From assembly GCF_016428755.1 (NCBI RefSeq), contig NZ_JAELTI010000010.1, positions 23,215-87,214 on the forward strand: a DNA stretch of 64,000 nt, read 5' to 3'. This DNA is from Allobosea sp. ASV33 (GTDB lineage: Bacteria > Pseudomonadota > Alphaproteobacteria > Rhizobiales > Beijerinckiaceae). Position numbers and translations under genes: made by a program. Positions 50,816 to 59,932 of the stretch are shown in pieces (the first letter of the stretch is position 1; every line of letters starts with the position of its first letter). Under the pieces are notes generated by a model. The model was not told where the DNA came from, ran no database searches, and saw only the letters and a program-made list of their open reading frames with translations.

Positions 50816-51931
50816 TCAGGCCGCCAGCGCTGCCTCTGCCGGCCTGTATGGCTGGTGCAGGCTTTCCGCGACCTGCGCATTGGTGATCTGGCCGCGATGG
50901 ATGTTCAGCCCCGCGGCGAGATGCGGGTCCTTGCGGATCGCATCCAGGCCGCCGGCAGCGAGCGCCAGTCCGAAGGGCAGCGTGGCGTTGTTCAGCGCGT
51001 AGCTGGAGGTCAGCGGAACGGCGCCCGGCATATTGGCGACGCAGTAATGGATCACGCCGTCGACCTCGAAGGTCGGATCGGCATGGGTCGTCGGATGGGA
51101 GGTTTCGAAACAGCCGCCCTGGTCGATCGCGACATCGACGAGCACCGCGCCGCGCTTCATCCGGGAGAGTTGCGCGCGTGACACGAGCCGCGGCGCCGCC
51201 GCGCCGGGAATGAGCACGGCGCCGATCACGACGTCCGCTGCGAGGATCTCCTCCTCGATCGCATGGAGCGTGGAGAAGCGCGTCCGCGCCCTGCCCGCGA
51301 AATGCTCGTCGAGCTGCCGCAGCCGTGGCAGCGAGCGATCGAGGATCACGACATCGGCGCCGAGGCCCGCTGCCATGCGCGCCGCATGGGTGCCGACGAC
51401 GCCGCCGCCGATGATGGCGATACGCGCCGGCGACACACCGGGCACGCCGCCGATCAGCACGCCGCGGCCGCCGGCATGGCGCTGCAAGCAGCGGCCGGCG
51501 GCCTCGATCGCGAGCCGTCCCGCCACCTCGCTCATCGGGGCTAGCAGAGGCAGGCCGCCCGCCTTGTCGGTCACCGTCTCATAGGCAACCGCGGTGACCC
51601 CGGATTTGAGAAGCCCCGCCGTCTGCTCCGGATCCGGCGCGAGATGGAGATAGGTGAAGAGGATCTGGCCCTCGCGAAGCTGCACCCATTCCTGGGGCTG
51701 CGGCTCCTTGACCTTCACGACCAGCTCGGCTTTGGCGAAGACCTCCGAGGCACTCGCGACGATCTTCGCGCCTGCGGCCTCATAGGCGGCGTCCGAGGCG
51801 GAAATGCCTGCTCCGGCTCCGGTCTCGACGAGGATCTCGTGGCCTGCCGCCGCATATTCGCGCACGGCCTCCGGAGTCAGCCCGACCCGGTATTCGTGAA
51901 CCTTGATCTCCCTGGGCACACCGACGCGCAT
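50816..51931 (-). CDS. ald: Alanine dehydrogenase
   Basis: NAD-dependent L-alanine deamination to pyruvate, or the reverse. 371 residues. Substrate Arg in PREIKVHEYRVGLTP, Lys in VVKVKEPQP and His in FTYLHLAPD. Rossmann motif IAIIGGGVVGTHAARMA, and AVLIPGAAAPRLVSR as usual. Complete. A strong ribosome site (GGGGAGG) precedes ATG 51931. It is tail-to-tail with the permease gene. Confidence 0.95.
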   Translation of the reverse strand: MRVGVPREIKVHEYRVGLTPEAVREYAAAGHEILVETGAGAGISASDAAYEAAGAKIVASASEVFAKAELVVKVKEPQPQEWVQLREGQILFTYLHLAPDPEQTAGLLKSGVTAVAYETVTDKAGGLPLLAPMSEVAGRLAIEAAGRCLQRHAGGRGVLIGGVPGVSPARIAIIGGGVVGTHAARMAAGLGADVVILDRSLPRLRQLDEHFAGRARTRFSTLHAIEEEILAADVVIGAVLIPGAAAPRLVSRAQLSRMKRGAVLVDVAIDQGGCFETSHPTTHADPTFEVDGVIHYCVANMPGAVPLTSSYALNNATLPFGLALAAGGLDAIRKDPHLAAGLNIHRGQITNAQVAESLHQPYRPAEAALAA

Positions 51932-51988
51932 GATTTCCTCCCCGTTATCGTTGGATTGTTATGATCCTGCGCCCGTGCCGGCGCGCCG

Positions 51989-54343
51989 TCAGGCCTTCGC
52001 GTGGATCGCCCTCCAGATCGCCAGCGGCGTCGCCGGCATGTCGATATGGCGCACGCCATGCGGCGAGAGGGCATCGACGATCGCGTTCATCACCGAAGGC
52101 AGCGAGCCGGCGCAGCCGGCCTCGCCGCAGCCCTTGGCGCCGACCGGATTGGTCCGGGTCGGCACGCCCTCGCTGATGAAGGTGAAGAAGGGCACGTCGG
52201 CGGCGCGCGGCATCGCGTAGTCCATATAGGAGCCGGTCCTGAGCTGTCCGTCCTCGTCATAGGAGGTCATCTCGCAGATCGCCTGGCCGATGCCCTGGAC
52301 GACGCCGCCATGGAGCTGGCCCTCGACGATCATCGGGTTCACCAGCACCCCAAAATCATTGACCATGACATAGCCGACGATCTCGACATGGCCGGTATCG
52401 GGATCGATCTCGACCTCGGCGATATGGCAGCCATTGGGATAGGCCGAGGGCGCCTCCTTGAAGACGTGATCGACATCGAGCGTGTTGGGCAGATCATCCG
52501 GTAGGGACAGGCCCGCCTGCAGCGTCCGGGCGAGTTCCATGATGCCGATCGAGCGGTCGGTTCCGGCGATGCCGAAGCGGCCGTCGGTGAATTCGATATC
52601 GGCGACGGCCGCTTCGAGGACATGCGCGCTGAGGAGTTTGCCCTTCTCGATGACGCGTTCGCTCGCCTCGATGATGGCCGAGCCGCTTGCCATGATCGAT
52701 TTCGAGCCACCGGTGCCGCCGCCCGCGATCAAGCGGTCGCTGTCACCCTGCACCAGCTTGATCTTGTCGAAGGGCACGCCGAGCTGGCTGGTCAGCACCT
52801 GGGCGAAGGGCGTCCAGTGGCCCTGCCCGTAGTCGAGCGTGCCGGTGACGATGGTGACCGTCCCGTCCGGCTCGAAATGGATGCCGCCCATCTCGTTACT
52901 CGGCGGTGCGGTGACCTCGAGATAGCAGCCGATGCCGCGGCCACGCAGCTTGCCGGCCTTGCGGCTGGCACGTTCGCGCGCCCGGTAGCCCTTCCAGTCG
53001 GCCGCTTCCAACGCCCTTGCGAAGAGCGCCGGGAAGTCGCCGCTGTCATAGACGGTGCCGATCGGCGTCTTCCACGGCAATTGCCTGGGCGCGATCAGGT
53101 TGCGGCTTCTGATGACGGCGCGGTCGATTCCCATCTCGCGGGCGGCGGTGTCGATCAGTCGCTCCATGAAATAATTGCCTTCGGGGCGCCCTGCCCCGCG
53201 ATAGGCCGCGATCGGCACGGTGTTGGTGACGGCGCAGCGCGTCTGCACCTCGACCAGCGGCGTGCGGTACATGCCAACGCTGTTCTTGCCGATGTTCAGC
53301 GTGGCCATCAGCGGGCCGGGCGGCGAGAGATATCCGCCCATGTTGCCGAAGCCGGTGAAGCGCGTCGCGAGGAAGCGACCGCGTGAATCGAGGGCGAGCT
53401 CGGCCTCGAACACCATGTCGCGGCCGTGATGATCGGAGACGAAGCTCTCGGAGCGCTGGTCGGCCCATTTCACCGGCTTGTTCAGCAGCCGCGCCGCATG
53501 GAGCAGCACGACATATTCCGGGAACACCGCCGACTTCATGCCGAAGGAGCCGCCGACATGGCCGGTGATGAGGTGCATCTTGTCCTGCGGCACGCCCATC
53601 GCCGCGGCGAGGTTGTTGCGCATGCCGAAGGCGCCCTGGCTGGGAGCATGGAGCGTGTAGCGCTTCGTCTTGCGGTCATAGGTGCCGATCGCGGCGCGCG
53701 GCTCGATCGGGTTCACGATGATGCGGTTGTTGACGATCCGCACCTTGGTGACATGCGCGGCTTCGGCAAAAGCCGCCGCGACCTTGTCGGCTTCGCCGAA
53801 ATGATAGTCGAGGATCAAATTGCCGGGGACGTCGTCGAAAAGCTGGGGCGCATCGGGCGCGAGCGCCGCCTCGGCAGAGGTGACGGCGGGCAGGACGTCG
53901 ATATCGAGCGACACCGCCTCGGCGGCGTCGCGCGCCTGCTGCACTGTCCGGGCAACGACCATCGCGACGGGATCGCCGACGAAACGCACCTTGTCGGCCG
54001 TCAGCGCATGCCGGACCGGCTTCTTCATCGCGCTTCCGTCACGGTTCGGCAGGTCCATCACGCATTTCAGCGCGCCATAGCCCTGCCCATCGAGGTCACC
54101 AGCCGTGTAGATCGCGACGACGCCCTTCATCGCTTTGGCATCGGTCGTATCGATGCCGCGGATGATGCCATGCGCATAGGGGCTGCGGACGAAGGCTGCG
54201 TAAAGCTGGCCGTCCAGCGCGAGATCGTCGGTATAGCGCCCCTCGCCGCGCACGAGGATCGCGTCCTCCTTGCGCGGGAGCGACTGGCCGATTCCGGCGG
54301 CGCGTCCTGCCGGGCGATCGGCCTGGGAAACATGCATGTTCAT
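51989..54343 (-). CDS. Xanthine dehydrogenase family molybdopterin-binding subunit (form II CoxL-like)
   Basis: 784 residues. Large Mo-cofactor subunit of the xanthine oxidase family. N-terminal GQSLPRKEDAILVRGEGRYTDD, then AAYRGAGRPEGNYFMERL (Ala380-Arg386), the form II signature rather than form I AYRCSFR. C-terminal VGAKGCGEAGCAGSLPSVMNA contains the catalytic Glu. Probable hydroxylation of an aldehyde, purine or N-heterocycle. The [2Fe-2S] and FAD subunits usually present beside it are not in the window. ATG 54343 gives the standard N-terminus; the longer frame upstream is noncoding. Ribosome site weak. Confidence 0.88.
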   Translation of the reverse strand: MNMHVSQADRPAGRAAGIGQSLPRKEDAILVRGEGRYTDDLALDGQLYAAFVRSPYAHGIIRGIDTTDAKAMKGVVAIYTAGDLDGQGYGALKCVMDLPNRDGSAMKKPVRHALTADKVRFVGDPVAMVVARTVQQARDAAEAVSLDIDVLPAVTSAEAALAPDAPQLFDDVPGNLILDYHFGEADKVAAAFAEAAHVTKVRIVNNRIIVNPIEPRAAIGTYDRKTKRYTLHAPSQGAFGMRNNLAAAMGVPQDKMHLITGHVGGSFGMKSAVFPEYVVLLHAARLLNKPVKWADQRSESFVSDHHGRDMVFEAELALDSRGRFLATRFTGFGNMGGYLSPPGPLMATLNIGKNSVGMYRTPLVEVQTRCAVTNTVPIAAYRGAGRPEGNYFMERLIDTAAREMGIDRAVIRSRNLIAPRQLPWKTPIGTVYDSGDFPALFARALEAADWKGYRARERASRKAGKLRGRGIGCYLEVTAPPSNEMGGIHFEPDGTVTIVTGTLDYGQGHWTPFAQVLTSQLGVPFDKIKLVQGDSDRLIAGGGTGGSKSIMASGSAIIEASERVIEKGKLLSAHVLEAAVADIEFTDGRFGIAGTDRSIGIMELARTLQAGLSLPDDLPNTLDVDHVFKEAPSAYPNGCHIAEVEIDPDTGHVEIVGYVMVNDFGVLVNPMIVEGQLHGGVVQGIGQAICEMTSYDEDGQLRTGSYMDYAMPRAADVPFFTFISEGVPTRTNPVGAKGCGEAGCAGSLPSVMNAIVDALSPHGVRHIDMPATPLAIWRAIHAKA

Positions 54344-54842
54344 CGCGAGGCACCATAGTCGCATGAAGACCGAAGCGGTGACCCTGAGCGGATCAGCAAG
54401 GAACGCTTCGGCCCTGCTCCGGTGCCGCCATCGTTCGGAAGGCGGTCCCGGCTGCAACGATCATAGGCGTGCTCGCGCGGATTGGCGCCTGTGCCCGCGA
54501 CATAGCTCCCTTGACCGGGAGGTAGCTCGACGGCGCGCGCCTTTCACGAATCTCCCCTCGCCCGGCCGCGGTCCGGACGGGCCGCCGCGATCCGAGCCAT
54601 CCTCGGAACAGCGTCAGTCTTCGCCGGCGGTCGCGAGTGTCCGATGCGTCTGTTCTTTACGCATATCTCATAAATTGATCGTATAGGTTGCACAACGCAG
54701 CGGGACCGCCTCGCCCCGAGATGGCCCCGCCCTGCTTCGCCGGGGCCAAGGCGCCGGCCATGAGGAGGTCGTTGCAAATGCCGGATCGGCCCGTTCCCGT
54801 ACCGAAGCTGCTGCTGAGTTTTGCCTTTAAGGCCATGGCCCG
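54344..54842. promoter_or_regulatory. 499-bp divergent gap
   Basis: Between the leftward CoxL-like gene and the rightward acyltransferase-like gene. No supported gene on either strand. The stretch 54655-54700 (CGCATATCTCATAAATTGATC and following) is the most AT-rich and the most likely site of the promoters. Confidence 0.35.
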
Positions 54843-55982
54843 ATGACGCTGGTCGAGCCGGACAGGCGCGCGGACATCCGCCCCCCGCAGCGCGGCACGG
54901 TCAGGCCGATCAGGGCTTCGGATGTGCCAGCCGTCGCGCGGCTGTTCCTGAAAGTCTTCAGGCAAGCCGACAAGCCGGCCGGCGCCGACCTCCAACATTA
55001 CCTACGGACGCTGCTGCTGGCCTCGCCGTCCTATAGCGAGACCGTGGGGACGCAGGTCTATGAGCAGCAGGACGGGCAGATCCGAAGCGCGCTGCTCGCC
55101 GTGCCGATGCGCTTCGTCGCCTGCGGGAACATCGTGCCCGGGCGGCTTCTCGGCGTCTTCATGACCGATGCCGACAGGGAAGCCGTGGGGGCGGCGCAGC
55201 TCATCCTCGCGCTGCGGCCGCGGCGCGCCGATTTCGCCTTCTGCGACAGTGCTTCGCCGACGAGCTGCAGCCATCTCCTCGCGATCGGCGGCAAGCCGAT
55301 CACCCTGCAGAACCTGGAATGGGTTCGCAGCTTCCGGCCTGTCGGAGCGTTGGCAGGGCGTTTCGACACGCGCTTCCTGCGCGGCAAGCTTCCAGGCCTG
55401 CCCGTTCTCGCGCGCCCGCTCGACAGCCTGCTGCGGCGCTTGCTCCCGCGGCAGGAGAGCCCCGACCGAGGCGCCGCGCGCGTCGCGGACATGCCGGTCC
55501 CGACCTTCCTGGTCCATGCACCGCGGCTCATCGCCCATTACGCGGTGCGCCCGCTCTGGACCGAGGAGGAGCTGTTCTGGCTGGTGTCGCTGGCCGCCCA
55601 GAACACAAGGCTCGGCGCCTTCACGATCCGCTCCGTGCTCGACCGCGGCAACGCGATCATCGGCTGCTTCGTCTATTACGCGGCGCCGGGGCGGACCGCG
55701 CATGTCCTCAACGTACTGTCGCTGCCCGGCCGCGAATCCGCGGTGCTCGAGGCGATGTTCCGCCATCTCGACGAGACCGGCCATATCGACGCGCGGGGGC
55801 GCGCGCAGGCGGCCCTGATGACCGGGCTCTCGCTGCAGCGCTGGCTCGTCTTCCGGCACCGCGCCTTCACCGTCGCGCTGACGCGGATTCCGGAGATCAA
55901 CGAAGCGCTGGCGCGCGGCGACGTTTATCTCGGCGGCCTTGCCGGCGAGGACTGGAGCCGGCTCCTCACCGATTTCGATTGA
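54843..55982 (+). CDS. GNAT-like acyltransferase of unknown substrate
   Basis: 379 residues, cytoplasmic. Start TVRPIRASDVPAVARLFLKV is the N-terminal helix/strand pattern of GNAT folds, and the middle (LLGVFMTDADREAVGAAQLI) could hold the acetyl-CoA loop in reduced form. The C-terminal half is a second GNAT-like lobe (LGAFTIRSVLDRGNAIIGCF). It begins the second polysaccharide locus and its stop is 10 bp before the GT2 gene. Probably acylates a sugar or lipid, but no direct evidence. Confidence 0.6.
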   Translation: MTLVEPDRRADIRPPQRGTVRPIRASDVPAVARLFLKVFRQADKPAGADLQHYLRTLLLASPSYSETVGTQVYEQQDGQIRSALLAVPMRFVACGNIVPGRLLGVFMTDADREAVGAAQLILALRPRRADFAFCDSASPTSCSHLLAIGGKPITLQNLEWVRSFRPVGALAGRFDTRFLRGKLPGLPVLARPLDSLLRRLLPRQESPDRGAARVADMPVPTFLVHAPRLIAHYAVRPLWTEEELFWLVSLAAQNTRLGAFTIRSVLDRGNAIIGCFVYYAAPGRTAHVLNVLSLPGRESAVLEAMFRHLDETGHIDARGRAQAALMTGLSLQRWLVFRHRAFTVALTRIPEINEALARGDVYLGGLAGEDWSRLLTDFD

Positions 55983-55992
55983 GGCGGCTGCG

Positions 55993-56991
55993 ATGACGGT
56001 TTCGGTTATCCTCAAGACACTCAACGAGGAGGAGCGGATCGGCGCCGCCATCGAAAGCGTTCTGGCCGCGCTCGATGGCATCGGCGGCGAGGTCATCGTG
56101 GCCGATGGCGGCTCACGCGACCGCACGCTGGCCATCGCCGCCGGCTACCCCATCCGCGTCGTCCAGCTCGACGCCGCCACCGCTCCGAGCTGCGGTATCG
56201 GCCCGCAGCTCGGCTTTCAGTACAGCCGCGCGCCCTTCATCTGCCTGATGGATGGCGACATGCTGCTCGATCCCGGCTTCCTGCCGGAAGCGCTTGCCTT
56301 CCTCACCGCCCATCCCCGCATCGCCGGCGTGACCGGTCATGTCGAGGAGATGAACGACACGAGCCTCGAATATGTCCGGCGCGGGCGCCGCATCTCCCCG
56401 GAGAACCGGACGGGAGCGATCGACCGCATGAATGGCGGCGGGCTCTATCGGCGCGCGGCGATCGAACAGGCCGGGTATCTCTCGGACCGCAACCTGCATG
56501 GCTACGAGGAATTCGAGCTCGGCGTGCGCTTGCGGATGCATGGCTGGGGCCTGCATCGGCTCGACCGCCGCTTCGTCCGCCATTTCGGGCATCAGCTCAA
56601 CGCCTATGCCCTGCTGCTGCGGCGCTGGAAATCGGGCTATCTGCGCGGGATCGGGGAATTGCTGCGCGCCGCACTCGGCCAACCGCAATGGCGGCAGCTG
56701 GTTGCGGACCTGCCGGAGCTGAAGCTCTGGGCCGGCGTCTATCTCTGGCTGGCGCTGATAATCGCGCTGCCCTTCGCGATGCCGAATGCCATCATCGGCC
56801 TGGCCGTCGACGCGGCGCTGACAGCCGGCATCATCGGCCTGATGAGCATGCGGCAGCGCAGCCTGTCGCTCGGGCTCTATGCGGTCGTGGCCTGGCTGTT
56901 CCACGCCGCCGCCCTGCCGCTCGGTTTCCTGCAGGCGCGCAAGGCTCCCGACGCCTGGATCGAGAGCCGCATCGTGAGGGATGCCTCATAG
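55993..56991 (+). CDS. Membrane family 2 glycosyltransferase
   Basis: 332 residues. GT-A start VSVILKTLNEEERIGAAIES, EVIVADGGSRDRTL, metal motif ICLMDGDMLLDPGF and acceptor motif LHGYEEFELGVRLRMHG. Two to three TM segments at the C-terminus (about 245-320) anchor it. Adds a sugar to the repeat unit on the cytoplasmic face. It converges with the next gene and overlaps it by six bases. Confidence 0.9.
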   Translation: MTVSVILKTLNEEERIGAAIESVLAALDGIGGEVIVADGGSRDRTLAIAAGYPIRVVQLDAATAPSCGIGPQLGFQYSRAPFICLMDGDMLLDPGFLPEALAFLTAHPRIAGVTGHVEEMNDTSLEYVRRGRRISPENRTGAIDRMNGGGLYRRAAIEQAGYLSDRNLHGYEEFELGVRLRMHGWGLHRLDRRFVRHFGHQLNAYALLLRRWKSGYLRGIGELLRAALGQPQWRQLVADLPELKLWAGVYLWLALIIALPFAMPNAIIGLAVDAALTAGIIGLMSMRQRSLSLGLYAVVAWLFHAAALPLGFLQARKAPDAWIESRIVRDAS

Positions 56992-58284
56992 GCCCGCCCC
57001 GGCTCGCAAGCGGCTGCGCCTTACGAGTCGTAGCAGCACCAGCCAGGCGATTCCCGCGATCGCCCCTTCGACCAGATAGAGCGCGACGAAGGTGCCGACC
57101 GGCGCGGCGAGCCATGTCGCCCCCGCGATGAGCGCGCTGCCCAGCAGGTTGGCGCCGTTCAGGATCCAGGCCCGTGCATCCTGACGCCCCGACGCCCCGA
57201 GCAGATCGACCGCCACGGCCCAGGCGCCGACGAGGATGATGGTGCCGGACAGGCAGCGCACGAAGAAGGAGAGGTCCTGATAGTGCCGCCCGAACAGCAC
57301 CGGGAGCTCGGGCGCCAGGAGGAACAGGGTAAGGCATGTCGCGAGGCCCAGCCCAAGCGCCGCGACCAGCGCGCGTTTCGTCAGCGGCAAGGCATTGTGC
57401 AAGCCGTCGCGACTAGCCCGCGCCAGGCGCGGATAGAGCAAGCGGTTGAGAGCATCGATCGCGAGATAGCTTGAATCCACGATCCGCCGGGCGACGCCGT
57501 AGCTGCCGACCGTCGCGAGCGGTGCGAACAGCCCGATCACCAGGAGGTCGACATTCGCGCGGATGGCCCGCATCGCGAATTGCGAAGCGAACAGGAGGCC
57601 GGGCACCAGTTCCTCGCGCAGGATCGCGAAACGAGGCCGGCCGAACCGCCGCAGCGAAACGGCACCGGCCAAGGCGTAAAGGAGATATCCAGCGAATTGC
57701 CAGATCGCCCATTCCGCCAGCGTCGATACCCCGAACACCTGGCAGGCCAGCCCTGCCACGGCCATGCGCATCAGGGCGAAGCCGGCGACCGTGCGATTGG
57801 CCTGATCGAACCGGCCGAGACCGAGGAACGCAGTCTCGACGAGCAGGATCACCCGGACGACCACGACATTGCCGAAGAGCAGCAGCACCAAGGTGCCGGC
57901 GCCCACCGAAGGGCCGGTGCCGATCCGGAGCCAAGCCGATAGCGCGATGGCGCCGCCGGATACGAGCACCACACCAGAGAGGGCGATCAGGCAGAGATTA
58001 TGGCCGAGCAGCGCGGCGTAGCTTCCCGGCTTGCGCGCGACCCGGCGCAGCAGGCCATCGGAGGCGCCCAGGCCGCAGAGCTGGACCGCAATGGCGGTGA
58101 CCGCGGATATCTGCACGAACAGGCCGAACTCCAGCGGCCCGAGCGCGCGAGCCAGGATCGCGAAGGTCACGAGCTGGGAGAGCGCGGCCGAAGCCAGCGC
58201 GCCGCTCGACAAGAGATAACCGACGAGGGCGGGGCGAAGGCGCTGCAACCGCTCGTTCGCGACAAGTCCGGACATCGTCAGCAT
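56986..58284 (-). CDS. Second repeat-unit flippase (Wzx-like, MOP family)
   Basis: 432 residues with about twelve TM segments. LGPLEFGLFVQISAVTAIAV is the pattern of polysaccharide biosynthesis flippases, followed by LLFGNVVVVRVILLVETAFLG and YGVARRIVDSSYLAIDALNR. It has low visible similarity to the flippase at 36423. It moves lipid-linked oligosaccharide across the inner membrane. Divergent from the GumC-like gene. Confidence 0.85.
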   Translation of the reverse strand: MLTMSGLVANERLQRLRPALVGYLLSSGALASAALSQLVTFAILARALGPLEFGLFVQISAVTAIAVQLCGLGASDGLLRRVARKPGSYAALLGHNLCLIALSGVVLVSGGAIALSAWLRIGTGPSVGAGTLVLLLFGNVVVVRVILLVETAFLGLGRFDQANRTVAGFALMRMAVAGLACQVFGVSTLAEWAIWQFAGYLLYALAGAVSLRRFGRPRFAILREELVPGLLFASQFAMRAIRANVDLLVIGLFAPLATVGSYGVARRIVDSSYLAIDALNRLLYPRLARASRDGLHNALPLTKRALVAALGLGLATCLTLFLLAPELPVLFGRHYQDLSFFVRCLSGTIILVGAWAVAVDLLGASGRQDARAWILNGANLLGSALIAGATWLAAPVGTFVALYLVEGAIAGIAWLVLLRLVRRSRLRAGAGL

Positions 58285-58310
58285 CGCCCCAAGTTAAGGT
58301 TAACGTTTAA

Positions 58311-58338
58311 TTGAAAACACTACCATAGGTTGTATTTT
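58311..58338 (+). promoter_or_regulatory. Candidate promoter of the second polysaccharide operon
   Basis: -35 TTGAAA (58311-58316), 16-bp spacer, -10 TATTTT (58333-58338) in an AT-rich stretch. It uses the same -35 hexamer as the candidate promoter at 27736. Confidence 0.4.
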
Positions 58339-58507
58339 CTTATCGAATAAGGATTACTTCAATCTGAAGATGTAGAACTGCAGAGAACGCAAGTTCTGGA
58401 GGACCTATGCTCAAGATGGTCGCCGCCAACCTCGCCAGCCCGCCCGGCGCAGCGCCGCGCCCGGCAAGCCGCAAGGCCAGCTCCCCCTCTCACTGACGCA
58501 GACCGAC

Positions 58508-59932
58508 ATGTACGCCACGACCGAAACCAGCCCGATGCCGGGCGGGAACGATGTCCCTTATCGACGCGCCGTCGAAAGGACCCTCCCGCCGGCTGCTGCG
58601 ATCAGCCCGACACGGGTCCTGGGCTGGATTCTCGGCGGCTGGCCCTGGCTGGCGGTCGCAGGGCTTTCCGGCGCCGTCGCCGCCGCCGCTGCCGGCCAGC
58701 TCGTGACGCCCCGCTTCACCGCGACGACGGAACTGACGATCGCGCCGTCCAACCTGCTGATCGCCCCGAACGACCTCTACGCGGCCAATATCCAGAGCGA
58801 CAGCCAGATCCTGGATGTCGAGAGCAAGATGCGGATGATCGCTTCGGGTAATGTCCTGCGGCGGGTCGTCGACGCGCTCGACCTCGGGAACGATCGCGAA
58901 TTCGCGCCCAGCCCTTGGCTGCCGGACGTCCTGCGCAGCGCCGACCGGCCGATGGACGCGGCCGATCTCGCGCGCACCGTCGCAAGACGCGTCACGGTCA
59001 CCCGGCAGGAACGCTCCTATGTCGTGTCCGTGTCGGTCTGGGCGAGCGATGCCACACTGTCGGCCCGGCTCGCCAACGCCATCGCCGAGACCTTCCGCGC
59101 CGAGATCGTGCGGGCCGATGCCGAGCGTGTCGGGCGTGCGGCGCAAGGGCTGGCCTCCCGGCTCGGCGAGATCAAGGCAGCCGCGACCGAAGCGGAAGAC
59201 CGGGTCGAGGATTTCCGCCGGACGCATGGCCTGCAGCAGGGCCTGTCGAAGCAGCCGCTCAGCTCGGAAGCGCTGGAGCGGATGAGCGCCAAGCTGACCG
59301 ACGCCAAGGCACGCATGGCCGAGGCAGCGGCGCGCTACAGTGAGGTGTCGCGCTCGGTCTCGACGCAGGGCGTGCAGGGTGGCGCCGTCCAGTCGCAGAC
59401 GCTCGCCGGCTTGCTGGCCGACGAAGCCGGCCTGCGCCGGCAGGTCGCGGTGCTCTCCAAGACGCTCGGGCCGCGCCATCCGTCGCTGACGAACGTGCTT
59501 GCGGAAGCCGACGCTCTGGCGAAAGCTATCAAAGCCGAGACCGAGCGCTTGCGGCGCGCCGCCCGCATCGAGCTCGACCAGGCGCAGCGCGCGCTCGACA
59601 CGCTGAACGCCGAGACGAAGGCCCTGCGCGGCAATGTCTCGATCGACGACCAGGCGCTGGTCAGGCTGCGCGAGCTCGAGCGCGAGGCCGCCGCGCGGAC
59701 CGCGCTCTACCAGACCTTCCTGACGCGGGCCGGCGAGACCGCGCAGCGCCAGCAGATCGACGCCACGGATGTGCGCGTGATCACGCCGGCCGCCGCGCCT
59801 CTGCGGCCGAGCTGGCCGCCCCGCCCGATTGTCGCAGCCGGCGCCGGCCTTGTGCTCGGCCTGCTGCTCGCCGCGGGCGCGCTCGCCGGGCGCGGCTATC
59901 TCCGTGCCATCCGCGGGAGTGCAACGCCATGA
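58508..59932 (+). CDS. GumC/Wzz-like chain-length protein without kinase domain
   Basis: 474 residues. TM1 (about 42-64), Wzz domain (TTELTIAPSNLLIAP, VESKMRMIASGNVLRRVVDALD), a long coiled-coil (about 195-400, with DKARMAEAAARYSEV-like heptads and LGPRHPSLTNVLAEADAL), then TM2 (about 443-463). It ends soon after, so the cytoplasmic kinase part of ExoP types is absent. It sets chain length together with the polymerase that follows with ATGA overlap. It is the third chain-length protein in the window. Confidence 0.88.
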   Translation: MYATTETSPMPGGNDVPYRRAVERTLPPAAAISPTRVLGWILGGWPWLAVAGLSGAVAAAAAGQLVTPRFTATTELTIAPSNLLIAPNDLYAANIQSDSQILDVESKMRMIASGNVLRRVVDALDLGNDREFAPSPWLPDVLRSADRPMDAADLARTVARRVTVTRQERSYVVSVSVWASDATLSARLANAIAETFRAEIVRADAERVGRAAQGLASRLGEIKAAATEAEDRVEDFRRTHGLQQGLSKQPLSSEALERMSAKLTDAKARMAEAAARYSEVSRSVSTQGVQGGAVQSQTLAGLLADEAGLRRQVAVLSKTLGPRHPSLTNVLAEADALAKAIKAETERLRRAARIELDQAQRALDTLNAETKALRGNVSIDDQALVRLRELEREAAARTALYQTFLTRAGETAQRQQIDATDVRVITPAAAPLRPSWPPRPIVAAGAGLVLGLLLAAGALAGRGYLRAIRGSATP

